A stretch of DNA of 34,374 nucleotides from Gammaproteobacteria bacterium (GTDB taxonomy: Bacteria > Pseudomonadota > Gammaproteobacteria > Steroidobacterales > Rariloculaceae), in contig JAJEFE010000165.1 in assembly GCA_022820625.1 (NCBI GenBank), positions 1 through 34,374 on the forward strand, in the 5' to 3' direction. The translations under genes and the position numbers were made by a program. Of the stretch, positions 17,021 through 25,551 are shown piece after piece; positions within the stretch are counted from its first letter, which is position 1, and the number at the start of each line of letters is the position of its first letter. The notes under the pieces were generated by a model. That model was not told the origin of the DNA and made no database searches. It saw only the letters and a list, made by a program, of their open reading frames with translations.

Positions 17021-18199
17021 TCATTCGACGCGGTAGGTGCGTCCGCCGACACAGGAAAACAGGCGCCCGTCGGCGTCGTTCACGACTTCGACCACCCCTT
17101 CCTTCATGTAGATCAGGTCCTCGAAATGGAACTTGCCGATTTTGGGCTGGTACCACGGCAGATCGCAACTGATCACCATTCCGTCGACGAGTTCGAAATC
17201 GTGGATTCCGCCGCCCGGGTGCGGGTGGTCGGTATGCTCAAGGCCGACGGAGTGGACGCCGCAGGCCCTGAAGTCGGGGTTCCCGGCATCGCGGATCGAT
17301 TGAGCCACTGCCTTCTCGACGTCGAGCGACTTTCTGCCGGGCCGGAATTCATCCAGCGCATTGGTCCAGCCCCGGCGTGTCGCGTTGTAGCGCCTAAGCT
17401 GCTCGGCGTTGGGTTCGCCGATGATGGCGGTGCGCCCGATATCGCTTGTGTAGTGGGCGAATTCGGCCGTGGCGTCGAAGGTCACCATGTCGCCGGGGAT
17501 CAGCGCGGTGTCTTTCCTGAGGATCCCGTGACCTGGCCGGTACGGCGTGATGAGCAGAAATACCGGCCGGCCGCCGGCCAGCGCCGCGGCCGACCAGAAG
17601 CAACGCTCGGCCTCGGCGCAGGTGGCGCCGGCGGCGATCGCTTCGGCGCTGATCTGCAGGGCCAGTTCGGTCTTGCGGGACGCGGAGCGTATGTGGGCGA
17701 CTTCCTCGGGGGTCTTCACCATTCGGATATCGCGCATCAGGTCCCGTGCGCCGATAAAACGGAATCCGTCGCCGAGAATGGTTCTGACATCGATTGCCAG
17801 GCCCTGGTCCTCGAACGCGACGCGGGACCGCTCGAGTCCCAGTTCCGTCAGGTACGACGCGACCGCTTCCTGGTGGTTCCGGGGAAGATCGTTGCGGATC
17901 AACGGGTCCGTCAGGATGCCGCCGGGGCCGGTCCCCGCCTTGCGCGCGTAGCCACGGACAATCCGCATCCAGGTGCCGTCGCGCTGTTGCGGTTGCCCGG
18001 CGTCGATTTCGATAGTCAGCACGGCGCCTTCCCTGGCGTGATCGCGCGGCAGGATTGCGAGCGCCAGGTCCCCGAAGCCCCAGCTCGGATCGGTGGCCCA
18101 GCTGCTGACGTAATAGGTATTGATCGGCGTCGAGACGACCAGCGCCTCTACCCGCTCGCGATCCATGATCTCGTCGGCGCGGTCCCGGTTAAGCAGCAT
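17021..18199 (-). CDS. M24-family metallopeptidase-like protein (Xaa-Pro dipeptidase/creatinase fold)
   Basis: 392 residues: an N-terminal creatinase-like domain (1-150) and a C-terminal pita-bread domain (about 160-392). Candidate metal ligands in order are D242 (TFDAT), D253 (SDIGR), H316 (GVHSVG), then D346 in VISCDLPWYQP, where prolidases have Glu, and E360 (HFEDLI). The conservative Glu-to-Asp change might alter metal binding or be tolerated. Activity could be Xaa-Pro cleavage or, as for creatinase-fold relatives, hydrolysis of a small amide or C-N compound. No signal peptide, so cytoplasmic. ATG 18199 has AAGGAG at good spacing and a plausible promoter 27-55 bp upstream. Operon partner of the FMN monooxygenase, which suggests both act on one nitrogen-containing substrate (inference). 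Confidence 0.85.
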   Translation of the reverse strand: MLLNRDRADEIMDRERVEALVVSTPINTYYVSSWATDPSWGFGDLALAILPRDHAREGAVLTIEIDAGQPQQRDGTWMRIVRGYARKAGTGPGGILTDPLIRNDLPRNHQEAVASYLTELGLERSRVAFEDQGLAIDVRTILGDGFRFIGARDLMRDIRMVKTPEEVAHIRSASRKTELALQISAEAIAAGATCAEAERCFWSAAALAGGRPVFLLITPYRPGHGILRKDTALIPGDMVTFDATAEFAHYTSDIGRTAIIGEPNAEQLRRYNATRRGWTNALDEFRPGRKSLDVEKAVAQSIRDAGNPDFRACGVHSVGLEHTDHPHPGGGIHDFELVDGMVISCDLPWYQPKIGKFHFEDLIYMKEGVVEVVNDADGRLFSCVGGRTYRVE

Positions 18200-18225
18200 A
18201 GGAGGACTCCTTTGGGCGACGGCTC

Positions 18226-18254
18226 AATATATCGAAGTGCGTGCTTTATGTCGC
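18226..18254 (-). promoter_or_regulatory. Putative sigma70-type promoter for the M24/FMN-monooxygenase operon
   Basis: On the minus strand: -35 GCGACA (18254-18249), 17-nt spacer, -10 TATATT (18231-18226). Matches to consensus are 4/6 and 5/6. It would give a leader of about 20 nt before the start at 18199. The region 18200-18349 is shared with the divergent hydrolase gene; I found no equally good promoter for the plus strand. Confidence 0.45.
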
Positions 18255-18349
18255 CCTGCACGCGTACGGGGAATCGAGGCCGGTGCGGGTCGCTTGCGGG
18301 CGTAACATGAATTACGGTAATCGGCAAATTGAAGAGGACGGGACAGCTG

Positions 18350-19288
18350 ATGATCAATCGACGTGACTTCGTTCTGGCGGCCGGCGTAAGCGCCCTGGGC
18401 GTTGCGGGCCCTACCCCCGGTTCGGGGCAAGCCGGGGTGGATGTGACGCCGCCGGTGGGTCCCTGGGATTCGTGGGGTGAATTGCGCCGTGCGGGCGGCG
18501 TCCTGCATTACGCCGCAACGGGACCGGACGACACGGGCAAGCCCCCGATCATCCTCCTGCACCGGCTGAGCGGCTGGCTGTCGGATTGGCGCCACGTGGC
18601 GGCCATTCTGGGCCGGGAGCGGCGCGTCATCGCATTCGACCTTCCCGGCCACGGCGGATCGCAGTGGCAGGGGCGCCCGCCGTACATCCAGACCCTCGGC
18701 GAGTCGGCCTCCCTGCTGGTCGGGGCGTTCGATGAACTTGCTGTCAACAAGGTCGATCTCATAGGCACATCGCTGGGGGGCTGCGTCAGCGTAATCCTGG
18801 CGGCGTTGTGGCCTGAACGGATCAACAGGCTGGCGATCGTTTCGTCCGCGCTGGCGCCACGCCGGTCTCTCGATCAGATCCGCGCCCTGATTGACGACGC
18901 ACAAGACGATCTGTTCGACGAGAAGGGTCTGCCCATCGTCTATCCGGAGAGTATGCTGAGCGAGACGTTCGGCATCGTCGATACCCACGATATCTATGTC
19001 GAAAGCCTCGGCAGCCGAAAAGCAGCAGGACTTTGGATCCAGCCCTCGGAAAGAGGCGTCGCGATTACCGACATCGTCGGAACGCTCGCCCGGGTAACGG
19101 CCCCGACGCTCATCGCGTATGGAGAAAAGGACCGCGCCTACGGGAAATACCGCGCCGGCGCCGAAGCCGCACTCCCGAACGCGACGTTTCTGGAAATCGC
19201 GAATTCCGGCGCATTCGCCATGCAGGAAGAACCTGCCGCGCTGGCGCGCATGCTGAGCGATTTCATCCGGCCAGGTCAGGTCACCTGA
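18350..19288 (+). CDS. Tat-exported alpha/beta-hydrolase-fold protein lacking the catalytic histidine
   Basis: 312 residues. The N-terminus NRRDFVLAAGVSALGVAG is a twin-arginine-type signal, so the protein is probably folded before export to the periplasm. Fold landmarks: LLHRLSGW (oxyanion region, HR in place of HG), FDLPGHGGS (97-104), nucleophile elbow GTSLGG with S141, and acid D261 in YGEKD. At the position of the catalytic His the sequence is NSGAFAMQEEP, so Ala 288 replaces His. Either hydrolysis uses another residue or the protein is not an ordinary hydrolase. ATG 18350 is chosen because the signal begins there; an in-frame TTG lies at 18329. It converges with the TonB receptor gene, 49 bp between stops, with no clear terminator. 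Confidence 0.85.
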   Translation: MINRRDFVLAAGVSALGVAGPTPGSGQAGVDVTPPVGPWDSWGELRRAGGVLHYAATGPDDTGKPPIILLHRLSGWLSDWRHVAAILGRERRVIAFDLPGHGGSQWQGRPPYIQTLGESASLLVGAFDELAVNKVDLIGTSLGGCVSVILAALWPERINRLAIVSSALAPRRSLDQIRALIDDAQDDLFDEKGLPIVYPESMLSETFGIVDTHDIYVESLGSRKAAGLWIQPSERGVAITDIVGTLARVTAPTLIAYGEKDRAYGKYRAGAEAALPNATFLEIANSGAFAMQEEPAALARMLSDFIRPGQVT

Positions 19289-19337
19289 CCGGGAAACCGT
19301 GCCGGCAAAGCCAGCGAGCAACGGTCGGGCGTCGACC

Positions 19338-21743
19338 TCAGAAGTTATAGATGGCGCGCACGCCGAAACTCGACTTATTCGCCAGCGAGTAGCGGATTTC
19401 GTTGGAACGGGCGGTGGTGAACAGATCGTTGCCGATTACCGCGCTGGGCGGATTGTCCTCGTCCAGCAGGTTGGCGCCGAAAGCTTCCAGCGTGAGGGCT
19501 TCGCTGCGCACGCCCACCCTCAGGTTGACGATATTCTGCGGGGCCACCCAAGCCTCGTTGGTGTAATCCACGAAGTACTTGCCCAGGTGGGCGTAGTCGA
19601 GGCGGGCGAACCAGTTGTAGTTGCCGGTCAGTTCGTCTTCGTAGTCCGCTGACAGCGTCCAGGTCCACTTGGATGCCGACGGCAAACGGCTGCCGTCGCA
19701 GTTGTTGTCCCCGCGCACGTTCACGCCATCGCCACAGACGAATTCCTTGACCTCGGAGTCCGCCAGGCCCAGCGATCCTGAAAGGGTCAGATTTTCGGTG
19801 GGCGCGGCATCAAATTCAAACTCGAAGCCCTGCAGATCCGCCTCGCCGGTATTGACGAACACGGAGGCCAGGTTCAGCGTTCCGTCCGGGTTGGTGAACG
19901 GGATGGTGATCTGGTTCTGGCCATCGCGGTACGGATCGAAGTACACCGCCAGCCGTGTCTGCAAACGGCCGTCGAACCAGGTGGACTTCATGCCCGCCTC
20001 GAAGTTGTCCAGCCGTTCTTCCTCGTAGGCAATCGAAGCGCCGAATTGCGCGAACTGGTCGAGCACCTCCGGCGGCGAGCCCTGAAGGATGGCGTTGAAG
20101 CCGCCGGGCCGGTAACCCCGCGAGAACAGCACATAGACCATGGAGTCATCCGAATACTGATAATCCAGCGAAACGCGCGGGGCAAAGCTGGTGAACTCGG
20201 CCTCCAACGGCGCGCCTCCCGGCGGCTCCGGCGGGTTGCCCGTCGAATTGATCAGCAACTGGCGCAGCAGTTCGTCGCGCTGATAGCGGGCGTCCATGCT
20301 GAGCGTGAACTTCGGGTTGATGTCGTACTGAATCCCGCCGAATACGGCCGGTGTTCTGGTTTCCGCCTTGGTGATTCCGGCAGCGAACAGCGAGCCGAAC
20401 ACCGAAAGGCCATACACCGAGCCGCCCGGCGAGTAGGAATCCAGGTAACTGCCGCCCAGGGTCCAGCGCAGGCGCCGGTCTTGCGGCGAGGTCACGCGCA
20501 GTTCCTGGCTCCAGTCGCGGAAGCGGCTCTGCACCGCGAGCTGCCAGCGATTGAATTCGGGCGCGCCCGGGATGATCCCGGATAGCGGGTTCGGTGCGTT
20601 GCGCCGATCACGGAAGTTCAAATCGATGATCGTCATGTCCTTGTCGGTGTGATACGCGGTGAGCGCACTGAAGGTGTATCCCCTCTCCGTGTCGTAGTCC
20701 ATACGCAGCGACGAGTTGACTGCTTCTCGCCCGAGGCCCGGCTTCGGCCGGAAGCTCGGATCAAAGATGGTGGCCTGATCGACCGCGTCCACGAGCACGG
20801 CGCGCGCCTGCTCGTCCAGTGTGTAGTGGCCGGAAATGTACTCTCGCGGCAGGTCCCCTGTGGCCGGCAGTTCACCGCAGTAATAGCCGTGCATCCGTCC
20901 GCCGAGATCACAGTTGAAATCTCCGGTGAAGCCCTTCAGGGCAGCCTGGGCCGGAGGCCCATCGTCGTGCTCCATGTATTGGTGAAACACCTTGGCGGAG
21001 AACCGGTCGTTAGGCCGAAACTGCACCTGCACCACAAAGGATTCCGTGAGTTCCCCGCCCAGTTCGATGTCGGGATTGGCGAAATTCTTGTACTGGCCGC
21101 CCTTCTCATCGCGGCTGGCGCTGACCCGCACCGCCAGGCCTTCCGTGATCGGTCCCTCCAGGCTGAGCTGCGCGAGGTACGAGTCATGACTGCCAGCCGA
21201 TGCGGTCACGCGGCCCTGGAACTCCTCGTCGTTGAGATCCCGGGATACATAGTTGATGGCGCCGGACAGTACCGATCGGCCGAAGTAGGCCGATTGCGGA
21301 CCCTTCAGCACCTCGACGCGCTGCATATCGACCAGGGCCGGCGCCTGGCCGCCAAGCAGGGGCGAGCCGTCAAGAAACACCAGGCCGCCTGCCTGTTGCT
21401 CCCGGTTCAGGGTGCCCAGGAACAAGCCGCGGAAGACCAGTGAACTGGCCGAGCGGTCATTGCGCCCGGATCCGCCGCCCACCTGGTTGACGTAATGGAA
21501 ACCCGGGGTGAATGACGCGATCTCGGTCATTTCCGTGAGGTTCATTTTTTCCAGCGTGTCCGCCGACATGGCCGAAATCGCCAGAGGCGCCTCCATCAGG
21601 TTCTCCTCGACCTTGCGGGCGGTAACCACGATCTCCTCAAGCGCCGCCCCTTGAGCGACGGCCCTGGAAGCGGGCAACAGGAAACTCGCGCCCGCAACTG
21701 CGCAAAGCGCGAGTACCACAAAGCGATGCATTGTCCTGAACAT
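19338..21743 (-). CDS. TonB-dependent outer-membrane receptor
   Basis: 801 residues. Signal peptide about 1-31 (ends SRAVAQ), then the TonB box region LEEIVVTARK, a plug domain (about 45-190) with SSLVFRGLFLG and VEVLKGPQSAYFGRS, and a beta-barrel that ends in the aromatic FGVRAIYNF. It is a different subtype from the receptor at 11040: longer, with the conserved LKGPQSA/YFGRSVLSGAINYV pattern and Cys-containing loops (CDLGGRMHGYYC), so probably a different ligand. ATG 21743 follows GAGGAGGAATCAAAT, a strong site; the frame is open 147 nt upstream but that is untranslated leader. The 183-bp upstream gap to the FMN monooxygenase gene holds three inverted repeats, so the receptor probably has its own regulation. 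Confidence 0.92.
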   Translation of the reverse strand: MFRTMHRFVVLALCAVAGASFLLPASRAVAQGAALEEIVVTARKVEENLMEAPLAISAMSADTLEKMNLTEMTEIASFTPGFHYVNQVGGGSGRNDRSASSLVFRGLFLGTLNREQQAGGLVFLDGSPLLGGQAPALVDMQRVEVLKGPQSAYFGRSVLSGAINYVSRDLNDEEFQGRVTASAGSHDSYLAQLSLEGPITEGLAVRVSASRDEKGGQYKNFANPDIELGGELTESFVVQVQFRPNDRFSAKVFHQYMEHDDGPPAQAALKGFTGDFNCDLGGRMHGYYCGELPATGDLPREYISGHYTLDEQARAVLVDAVDQATIFDPSFRPKPGLGREAVNSSLRMDYDTERGYTFSALTAYHTDKDMTIIDLNFRDRRNAPNPLSGIIPGAPEFNRWQLAVQSRFRDWSQELRVTSPQDRRLRWTLGGSYLDSYSPGGSVYGLSVFGSLFAAGITKAETRTPAVFGGIQYDINPKFTLSMDARYQRDELLRQLLINSTGNPPEPPGGAPLEAEFTSFAPRVSLDYQYSDDSMVYVLFSRGYRPGGFNAILQGSPPEVLDQFAQFGASIAYEEERLDNFEAGMKSTWFDGRLQTRLAVYFDPYRDGQNQITIPFTNPDGTLNLASVFVNTGEADLQGFEFEFDAAPTENLTLSGSLGLADSEVKEFVCGDGVNVRGDNNCDGSRLPSASKWTWTLSADYEDELTGNYNWFARLDYAHLGKYFVDYTNEAWVAPQNIVNLRVGVRSEALTLEAFGANLLDEDNPPSAVIGNDLFTTARSNEIRYSLANKSSFGVRAIYNF

Positions 21744-21757
21744 ATTTGATTCCTCCT

Positions 21758-21774
21758 CGCGATTCTCAATCGCG
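21758..21774 (-). promoter_or_regulatory. Short hairpin next to the Shine-Dalgarno of the TonB receptor gene
   Basis: CGCGATT (21758-21764) pairs perfectly with AATCGCG (21768-21774) around a 3-nt loop. It directly abuts the Shine-Dalgarno GAGGAG at 21757-21752 in the transcript, so it could influence ribosome access. No evidence of a ligand-binding fold. Confidence 0.35.
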
Positions 21775-21811
21775 CGCGGCAGTATTACACAATTCCGGCA
21801 TTCGCACGCCC

Positions 21812-21827
21812 TACCTGAATTCAGGTA
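21812..21827. promoter_or_regulatory. 16-bp perfect palindrome, operator-like
   Basis: TACCTGAATTCAGGTA is fully self-complementary, 69-84 bp upstream of the receptor start codon at 21743. Such perfect palindromes commonly bind dimeric repressors, but no regulator is encoded in the window. Confidence 0.5.
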
Positions 21828-21835
21828 AAGCAAAT

Positions 21836-21851
21836 ATTCCATTTGTGGAAT
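21836..21851. promoter_or_regulatory. Inverted repeat ATTCCA-N4-TGGAAT, operator-like
   Basis: Six-base perfect arms around TTTG, centred 8 bp beyond the 16-bp palindrome. The two sites together occupy 40 bp in the gap between the TonB receptor and the FMN monooxygenase genes. Similar AATTCC/GGAATT half-sites occur in the region upstream of the other receptor (13324-13342). Confidence 0.5.
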
Positions 21852-21926
21852 CTCCGGCGGCGTCTGAGTCCGCCCCAACCCCCCAATCACATGGTGCGAA
21901 TCGCTGAAAGATACTGGACTGAAACA

Positions 21927-23279
21927 CTACCAGATTTCGGGTTGTGTGCGCAGTCGCGGGTCTTCTTCGTATCGGTTTACGGGCATCGCGAGCCCGAGAT
22001 GATCGCGCAGGGTTTCGCCCGCATAGTCCTTGCGGAACAGGCCCCGCGCCTGCAGGATCGGCACCACCTGGTCCACGAAAACCTCCAGGCCCGATGCCAG
22101 GACCGGGGGTGAGATGATGAATCCGTCCGCCGCGCCGGCCTCGTACCACTCCGAGAGCATGTCGGCGACGTCCTCCGCCGTGCCGATCGCCGCGCTGCTG
22201 GTTCGTCCTCCTGCGACCTGGTAGGCCAGCTTGCGGATCGTGGCGCCTTCATGCCCGGCCGCCTCCAGCACCCGGTCCCGGGTAGAGCTCTGCACCTGGA
22301 GGTATTCCGGCGGAAGCGCAGGCAAGGGATCGTCGAGATCGTGATCCGACAGATCGAATCCGCCGAGCAGCGTCTCCAGCTTGTCCAGGGCGATGGGCAG
22401 TGGAATGAGTTCATCCAGCTCCTGTTTGAATTCCCGTGCCTCCTCCCGCGTCCGGCCGATATAGGGCGTAATGGCGGGCAGCACCTTGATCGCGTCCTTC
22501 GCACGGCCGAAGGCAGCTGCCCTCTCATGCATCTCCCGGCGAAGGGCAATCGCGCTTCCGATGGCGGGATGGGACGTGAATATGACTTCGGCGCAACTGG
22601 CGGCGAATGCCTTGCCGTCAGCGGAAGCGCCTGCCTGGACCAGCACGGGATGCTGCTGGGGCGAGCGGGGCAGGTTGAGCGGGCCGGCGATCCTGAAGTG
22701 CCGGCCGGCGTGATTCACGGCGCTGATCCTTGAGGCGTCGGCGTAGCGTCCGCTGGCCCGGTCGGCCAAGAGCGCGCCGGATTGCCAGCTGTCCCAGAGC
22801 TTGCGCGCCGCCTCGAGAAACTCGGCTGCGCGCTCATATCGTTCCGCATGTCCCATGTGGCTTTCGAAGCCATGGTTATGCGCCTCGTTCTCCATGGTTG
22901 AGGTCACGATATTCCAGCCCGCCCGCCCCCTGCTGATGTGGTCCAGGGTCGCGAAACGCCGTGCGGTGGGGTACGGCTCGTTGTAGGTGGTCGACGCGGT
23001 CCCGATCAAACCGATCCGCCGCGTTTCAGGCGCAACGGCCGACAGCAACAGCAGCGGATCGAGTTTCGGGGTTTCCTGGCCCTCGAAGGTCTCCGCCGAG
23101 CGGGAACCCGGGTATCCCAGGGAATCCGCAAAGAACACGGCGTCGAACTTGCCGCGCTCCGCCGTTTGCGCGCAGGAAACAAAGTAGTCGACGTCGCAAA
23201 GCGCCCTGTCGGTCGCGAGCGGGTGGCGCCATCCGGCGATGTGCCCGCCCGTCTGCATGATGAACGCCAGCAGTTTCAT
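21927..23279 (-). CDS. FMN-dependent monooxygenase, NtaA/SnaA/DszA family (luciferase-like)
   Basis: 450-residue paralogue of the product at 15611-16978. Shared family blocks are MQTGGHIAGWRHP at the N-terminus, FFADSLGYPG, STTYNEPYPTARRFATLDHI, SRGRAGWNIVTST, ERYERAAEFLEAARKLWDSW, HPVLVQAGASADGKAFAA, and a conserved C-terminal GLFRKDYAGETLRDHLG. The role is FMNH2- and O2-dependent monooxygenation of an unknown substrate, cytoplasmic. ATG 23279 has GGAGGGGAG upstream at slightly long spacing. It diverges from the MFS gene, 33 bp between starts, and lies 183 bp upstream of the TonB receptor on the same strand. Receptor, transporter and monooxygenase being adjacent suggests they handle one compound. 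Confidence 0.9.
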   Translation of the reverse strand: MKLLAFIMQTGGHIAGWRHPLATDRALCDVDYFVSCAQTAERGKFDAVFFADSLGYPGSRSAETFEGQETPKLDPLLLLSAVAPETRRIGLIGTASTTYNEPYPTARRFATLDHISRGRAGWNIVTSTMENEAHNHGFESHMGHAERYERAAEFLEAARKLWDSWQSGALLADRASGRYADASRISAVNHAGRHFRIAGPLNLPRSPQQHPVLVQAGASADGKAFAASCAEVIFTSHPAIGSAIALRREMHERAAAFGRAKDAIKVLPAITPYIGRTREEAREFKQELDELIPLPIALDKLETLLGGFDLSDHDLDDPLPALPPEYLQVQSSTRDRVLEAAGHEGATIRKLAYQVAGGRTSSAAIGTAEDVADMLSEWYEAGAADGFIISPPVLASGLEVFVDQVVPILQARGLFRKDYAGETLRDHLGLAMPVNRYEEDPRLRTQPEIW

Positions 23280-23312
23280 GCGCCAACTCCCCTCCGGTTT
23301 GCTCCGTGTACC

Positions 23313-24710
23313 ATGCCACGCGAGTCTCGGGGGAGCTATTCTGCTTCAAATCGACCGGTGAACGGGACGGCCATTTCCACTGCCTGGTCCAGGGCGGTTT
23401 CGGCCTGGTTTACCGTCCTGATGCTGTGCATCGCGCAGGTCGTGTCCACCATCGATCGCGGAATGCTGGCGCTGGTGGTCGATCCCGTGCGGCAAGACCT
23501 GGGTATCACGGACCTTCAGATCGCGATACTGCAGGGGTTCGCGTTTTCCGTCCTTTACGTGATCGCGGGTATCGCGATGGGCCTGATCGCCGATGTAGTG
23601 AATCGCAAACGCCTGCTCATGGCCGGCATCGTGGTCTGGAGCGCGGCAACGCTGGCCAGCGGTCTGGCCGAGACTTTCGGTCACCTTTTTGCGGCCAGGC
23701 TGTTTATCGGCATCGGCGAGGCGGTCCTTGCCCCTTGCGCCGTCACGATGATCGCGGACCTTTTCCCCGTCAGCCGCCGGGGCAAGCCCATGGCCCTGTA
23801 TGTCTTCGGCTCGATGATCGCTTTTGGCGTCGGCTCGGTCATCACCGGCTTTATCCTCGAAGCCGCGCCCCAGGGCGCCTTCGACGGCATCGGGTTTCTT
23901 GAAGGCCGGGCCCCCTGGCGAATCGCCTTTATTCTCGCCGGCGGTTTCGGGCTGGTGCTGGCGGCGGCATTCGTTCCCGTCAAGGAACCAGTGCGGGCTA
24001 AAGCCGAGGTCATCAAGGACGGCGCCGGCGGCCTTCGCGAATCGATCCGCGCCATGCTGGGAAACCTGCAGATCTATCTGCCCTTCTATATGGCGCTGGC
24101 TCTCTTCGGTGTGGGGATTTCGGTTGTCTTCTACTGGGGCCCCGTACTGATGACAAGGGTGTTTGATTACCCGGTGGACGAGGTCAGCAAGATGCTTGGC
24201 CTGGGTCACATAGCCTGGGCCGTGGCAGGGGCCGTAGCGGCGGGCGTTCTGACCGACTTTGTCGCCCGCCGCAAGGGACCGGCCGGCCTGATCGGCTTTG
24301 CCGGGGGCATTTCACTACTCGGCATACCGGCAAGCCTGGCGGTCTTTGCCGACAACGGTACGGCTGCGGTCGCGCTGTTGTCGGGAGTGACTTTCGCCTC
24401 GGCCATATTCGGGTCGGCCATGCTGTCCGTGGTAGCGGAAGTCGCTCCGCAAAGAACGAGAGGGCTGGCGACTGCGCTGTATGCGTTCTTCATGACATTG
24501 ATCGGCGCATCGAGCGGGCCCTTGCTGGTCGCCTACGTTACGGAGCGTATCTTCGGGTCCGACGAATCAGTAGGCCTGTCGATCGCATTCGTCGGAACCA
24601 TCGCGTTCGGCGCCTGCGCCCTGTTTGCGCTCATCGCCGCCAGGAATCTCCGTGCCTGGACGGATTGCCTGCCTGAGGCCACGGATAGCGACTCGGCGCC
24701 TTCCTTTTGA
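23313..24710 (+). CDS. MFS transporter, spinster-like
   Basis: 465-residue inner-membrane carrier with about 12 helices. Helix 1 has VSTIDRGMLALVVDPVR, homologous to the IDR motif of the transporter at 7458-8789; the loop after helix 2 has GLIADVVNRKR, and GIGEAVLAPCAVTMIADLFP is the helix 4-5 signature. ATG 23313 is used; a GTG at 23358 is possible, and neither has a clear Shine-Dalgarno, so the start is uncertain by about 15 residues. The open frame further upstream overlaps the FMN monooxygenase gene and is not used. The alpha/beta-hydrolase gene begins 16 bp after its stop on the same strand, so both are probably co-transcribed. Substrate unknown. Confidence 0.88.
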   Translation: MPRESRGSYSASNRPVNGTAISTAWSRAVSAWFTVLMLCIAQVVSTIDRGMLALVVDPVRQDLGITDLQIAILQGFAFSVLYVIAGIAMGLIADVVNRKRLLMAGIVVWSAATLASGLAETFGHLFAARLFIGIGEAVLAPCAVTMIADLFPVSRRGKPMALYVFGSMIAFGVGSVITGFILEAAPQGAFDGIGFLEGRAPWRIAFILAGGFGLVLAAAFVPVKEPVRAKAEVIKDGAGGLRESIRAMLGNLQIYLPFYMALALFGVGISVVFYWGPVLMTRVFDYPVDEVSKMLGLGHIAWAVAGAVAAGVLTDFVARRKGPAGLIGFAGGISLLGIPASLAVFADNGTAAVALLSGVTFASAIFGSAMLSVVAEVAPQRTRGLATALYAFFMTLIGASSGPLLVAYVTERIFGSDESVGLSIAFVGTIAFGACALFALIAARNLRAWTDCLPEATDSDSAPSF

Positions 24711-24726
24711 CCCGTGGCATGTCAAA

Positions 24727-25551
24727 ATGCGACGGATGATTCCAAGAAAAGCCTATGCACCCAGCCGTTTCGGCCAACTGCACTATCGAATTGTGACGCC
24801 CGAAGCGGCTTCGCAGCCGCCGTTGCTGTGCCTGCATCAGACGCCAAGCAACAGTCGCGAGTGGGGACCCATTCAACCGTACCTGGCAAACGACAGGGTG
24901 GTCGTCGCCGCCGACACGCCGGGTTACGGCATGAGCGATCCGCCGCCCGAACCGCCTGAAATCGGCGATTACGCCGACGTGATGTTCGACTTCATGGGGC
25001 ACCTTGCCGGTAGTGGCGTCGTTGCGCCGGGGCCCTTCGATGTGCTGGGCTATCACACGGGTTCGATCACCGCTACGGAGATGGCGCGCCGGGACGCGCA
25101 GCGGGTCCGTCGCTGCGTGCTGTTCGGCCTGGCCGCGTATGATGAGGACGTTCGGGCCGAGAGGCTCGACAGACTGAGCGAACGTTTCCCGCCGCCGGAC
25201 CGGACGCTCGCTCATGTCGAAAAACTCTGGTCGATCATCGGCGAGCTGGCGGATCCGAGGATCCCGGCCGAACAGCTCCACGTCGGCATGGCTGAGAGCC
25301 TGCGCCTCGGAAAGAGGCTCCCTTGGGGATATATCGCCGTCTATCGCTATGATTTCCTGGGCGCGATGACGGAAGTCAGCCAACCGGTGCTCATTTTCAA
25401 TCCCGAAGACGACCTGTGGGGCGTGACCCATCAGACCTCGCACCTGTTCGGGAACGGGCGGCGTATCGACATGCCGGGTGTCTCCCACGGCGTCCTCACT
25501 ATTCGGCGCGATTTTGTCGTCAGCGAGATTGAGCGCTTCCTTCGGCAATAG
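24727..25551 (+). CDS. Alpha/beta-hydrolase-fold protein with His at the nucleophile position
   Basis: 274 residues, no signal peptide, cytoplasmic. Fold landmarks: CLHQTPSNSREW (36-46, oxyanion region), DTPGYGMSDPPPE (63-75), then the nucleophile elbow GYHTG (108-112), in which H110 sits where Ser, Cys or Asp is expected. The acid (D228 or D229 in NPEDD) and the His H254 (GVSHGVL) are present, so the triad would read His-Asp-His. The LHQTP plus GxHTG pair is shared with the protein at 25520-26509, so it is a subfamily trait rather than a sequencing error. Start ATG 24727, with ATG 24736 as alternative. Its last 32 bp overlap the end of the convergent paralogue. Function unknown. Confidence 0.85.
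   Translation: MRRMIPRKAYAPSRFGQLHYRIVTPEAASQPPLLCLHQTPSNSREWGPIQPYLANDRVVVAADTPGYGMSDPPPEPPEIGDYADVMFDFMGHLAGSGVVAPGPFDVLGYHTGSITATEMARRDAQRVRRCVLFGLAAYDEDVRAERLDRLSERFPPPDRTLAHVEKLWSIIGELADPRIPAEQLHVGMAESLRLGKRLPWGYIAVYRYDFLGAMTEVSQPVLIFNPEDDLWGVTHQTSHLFGNGRRIDMPGVSHGVLTIRRDFVVSEIERFLRQ

Noticed and set aside
16328..18310. 660-codon plus-strand open frame across the FMN monooxygenase and M24 genes
   Set aside because: Antisense to two genes with clear motifs; its translation is low-complexity and has no domain. Long antisense frames are expected in GC-rich DNA.
19289..19337. Terminator between the convergent hydrolase and TonB receptor genes
   Set aside because: No stem of useful length with a following T-run was found.
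22938..23312. N-terminal extension of the second MFS transporter
   Set aside because: It is antisense to the start of the FMN monooxygenase and does not resemble a transporter.
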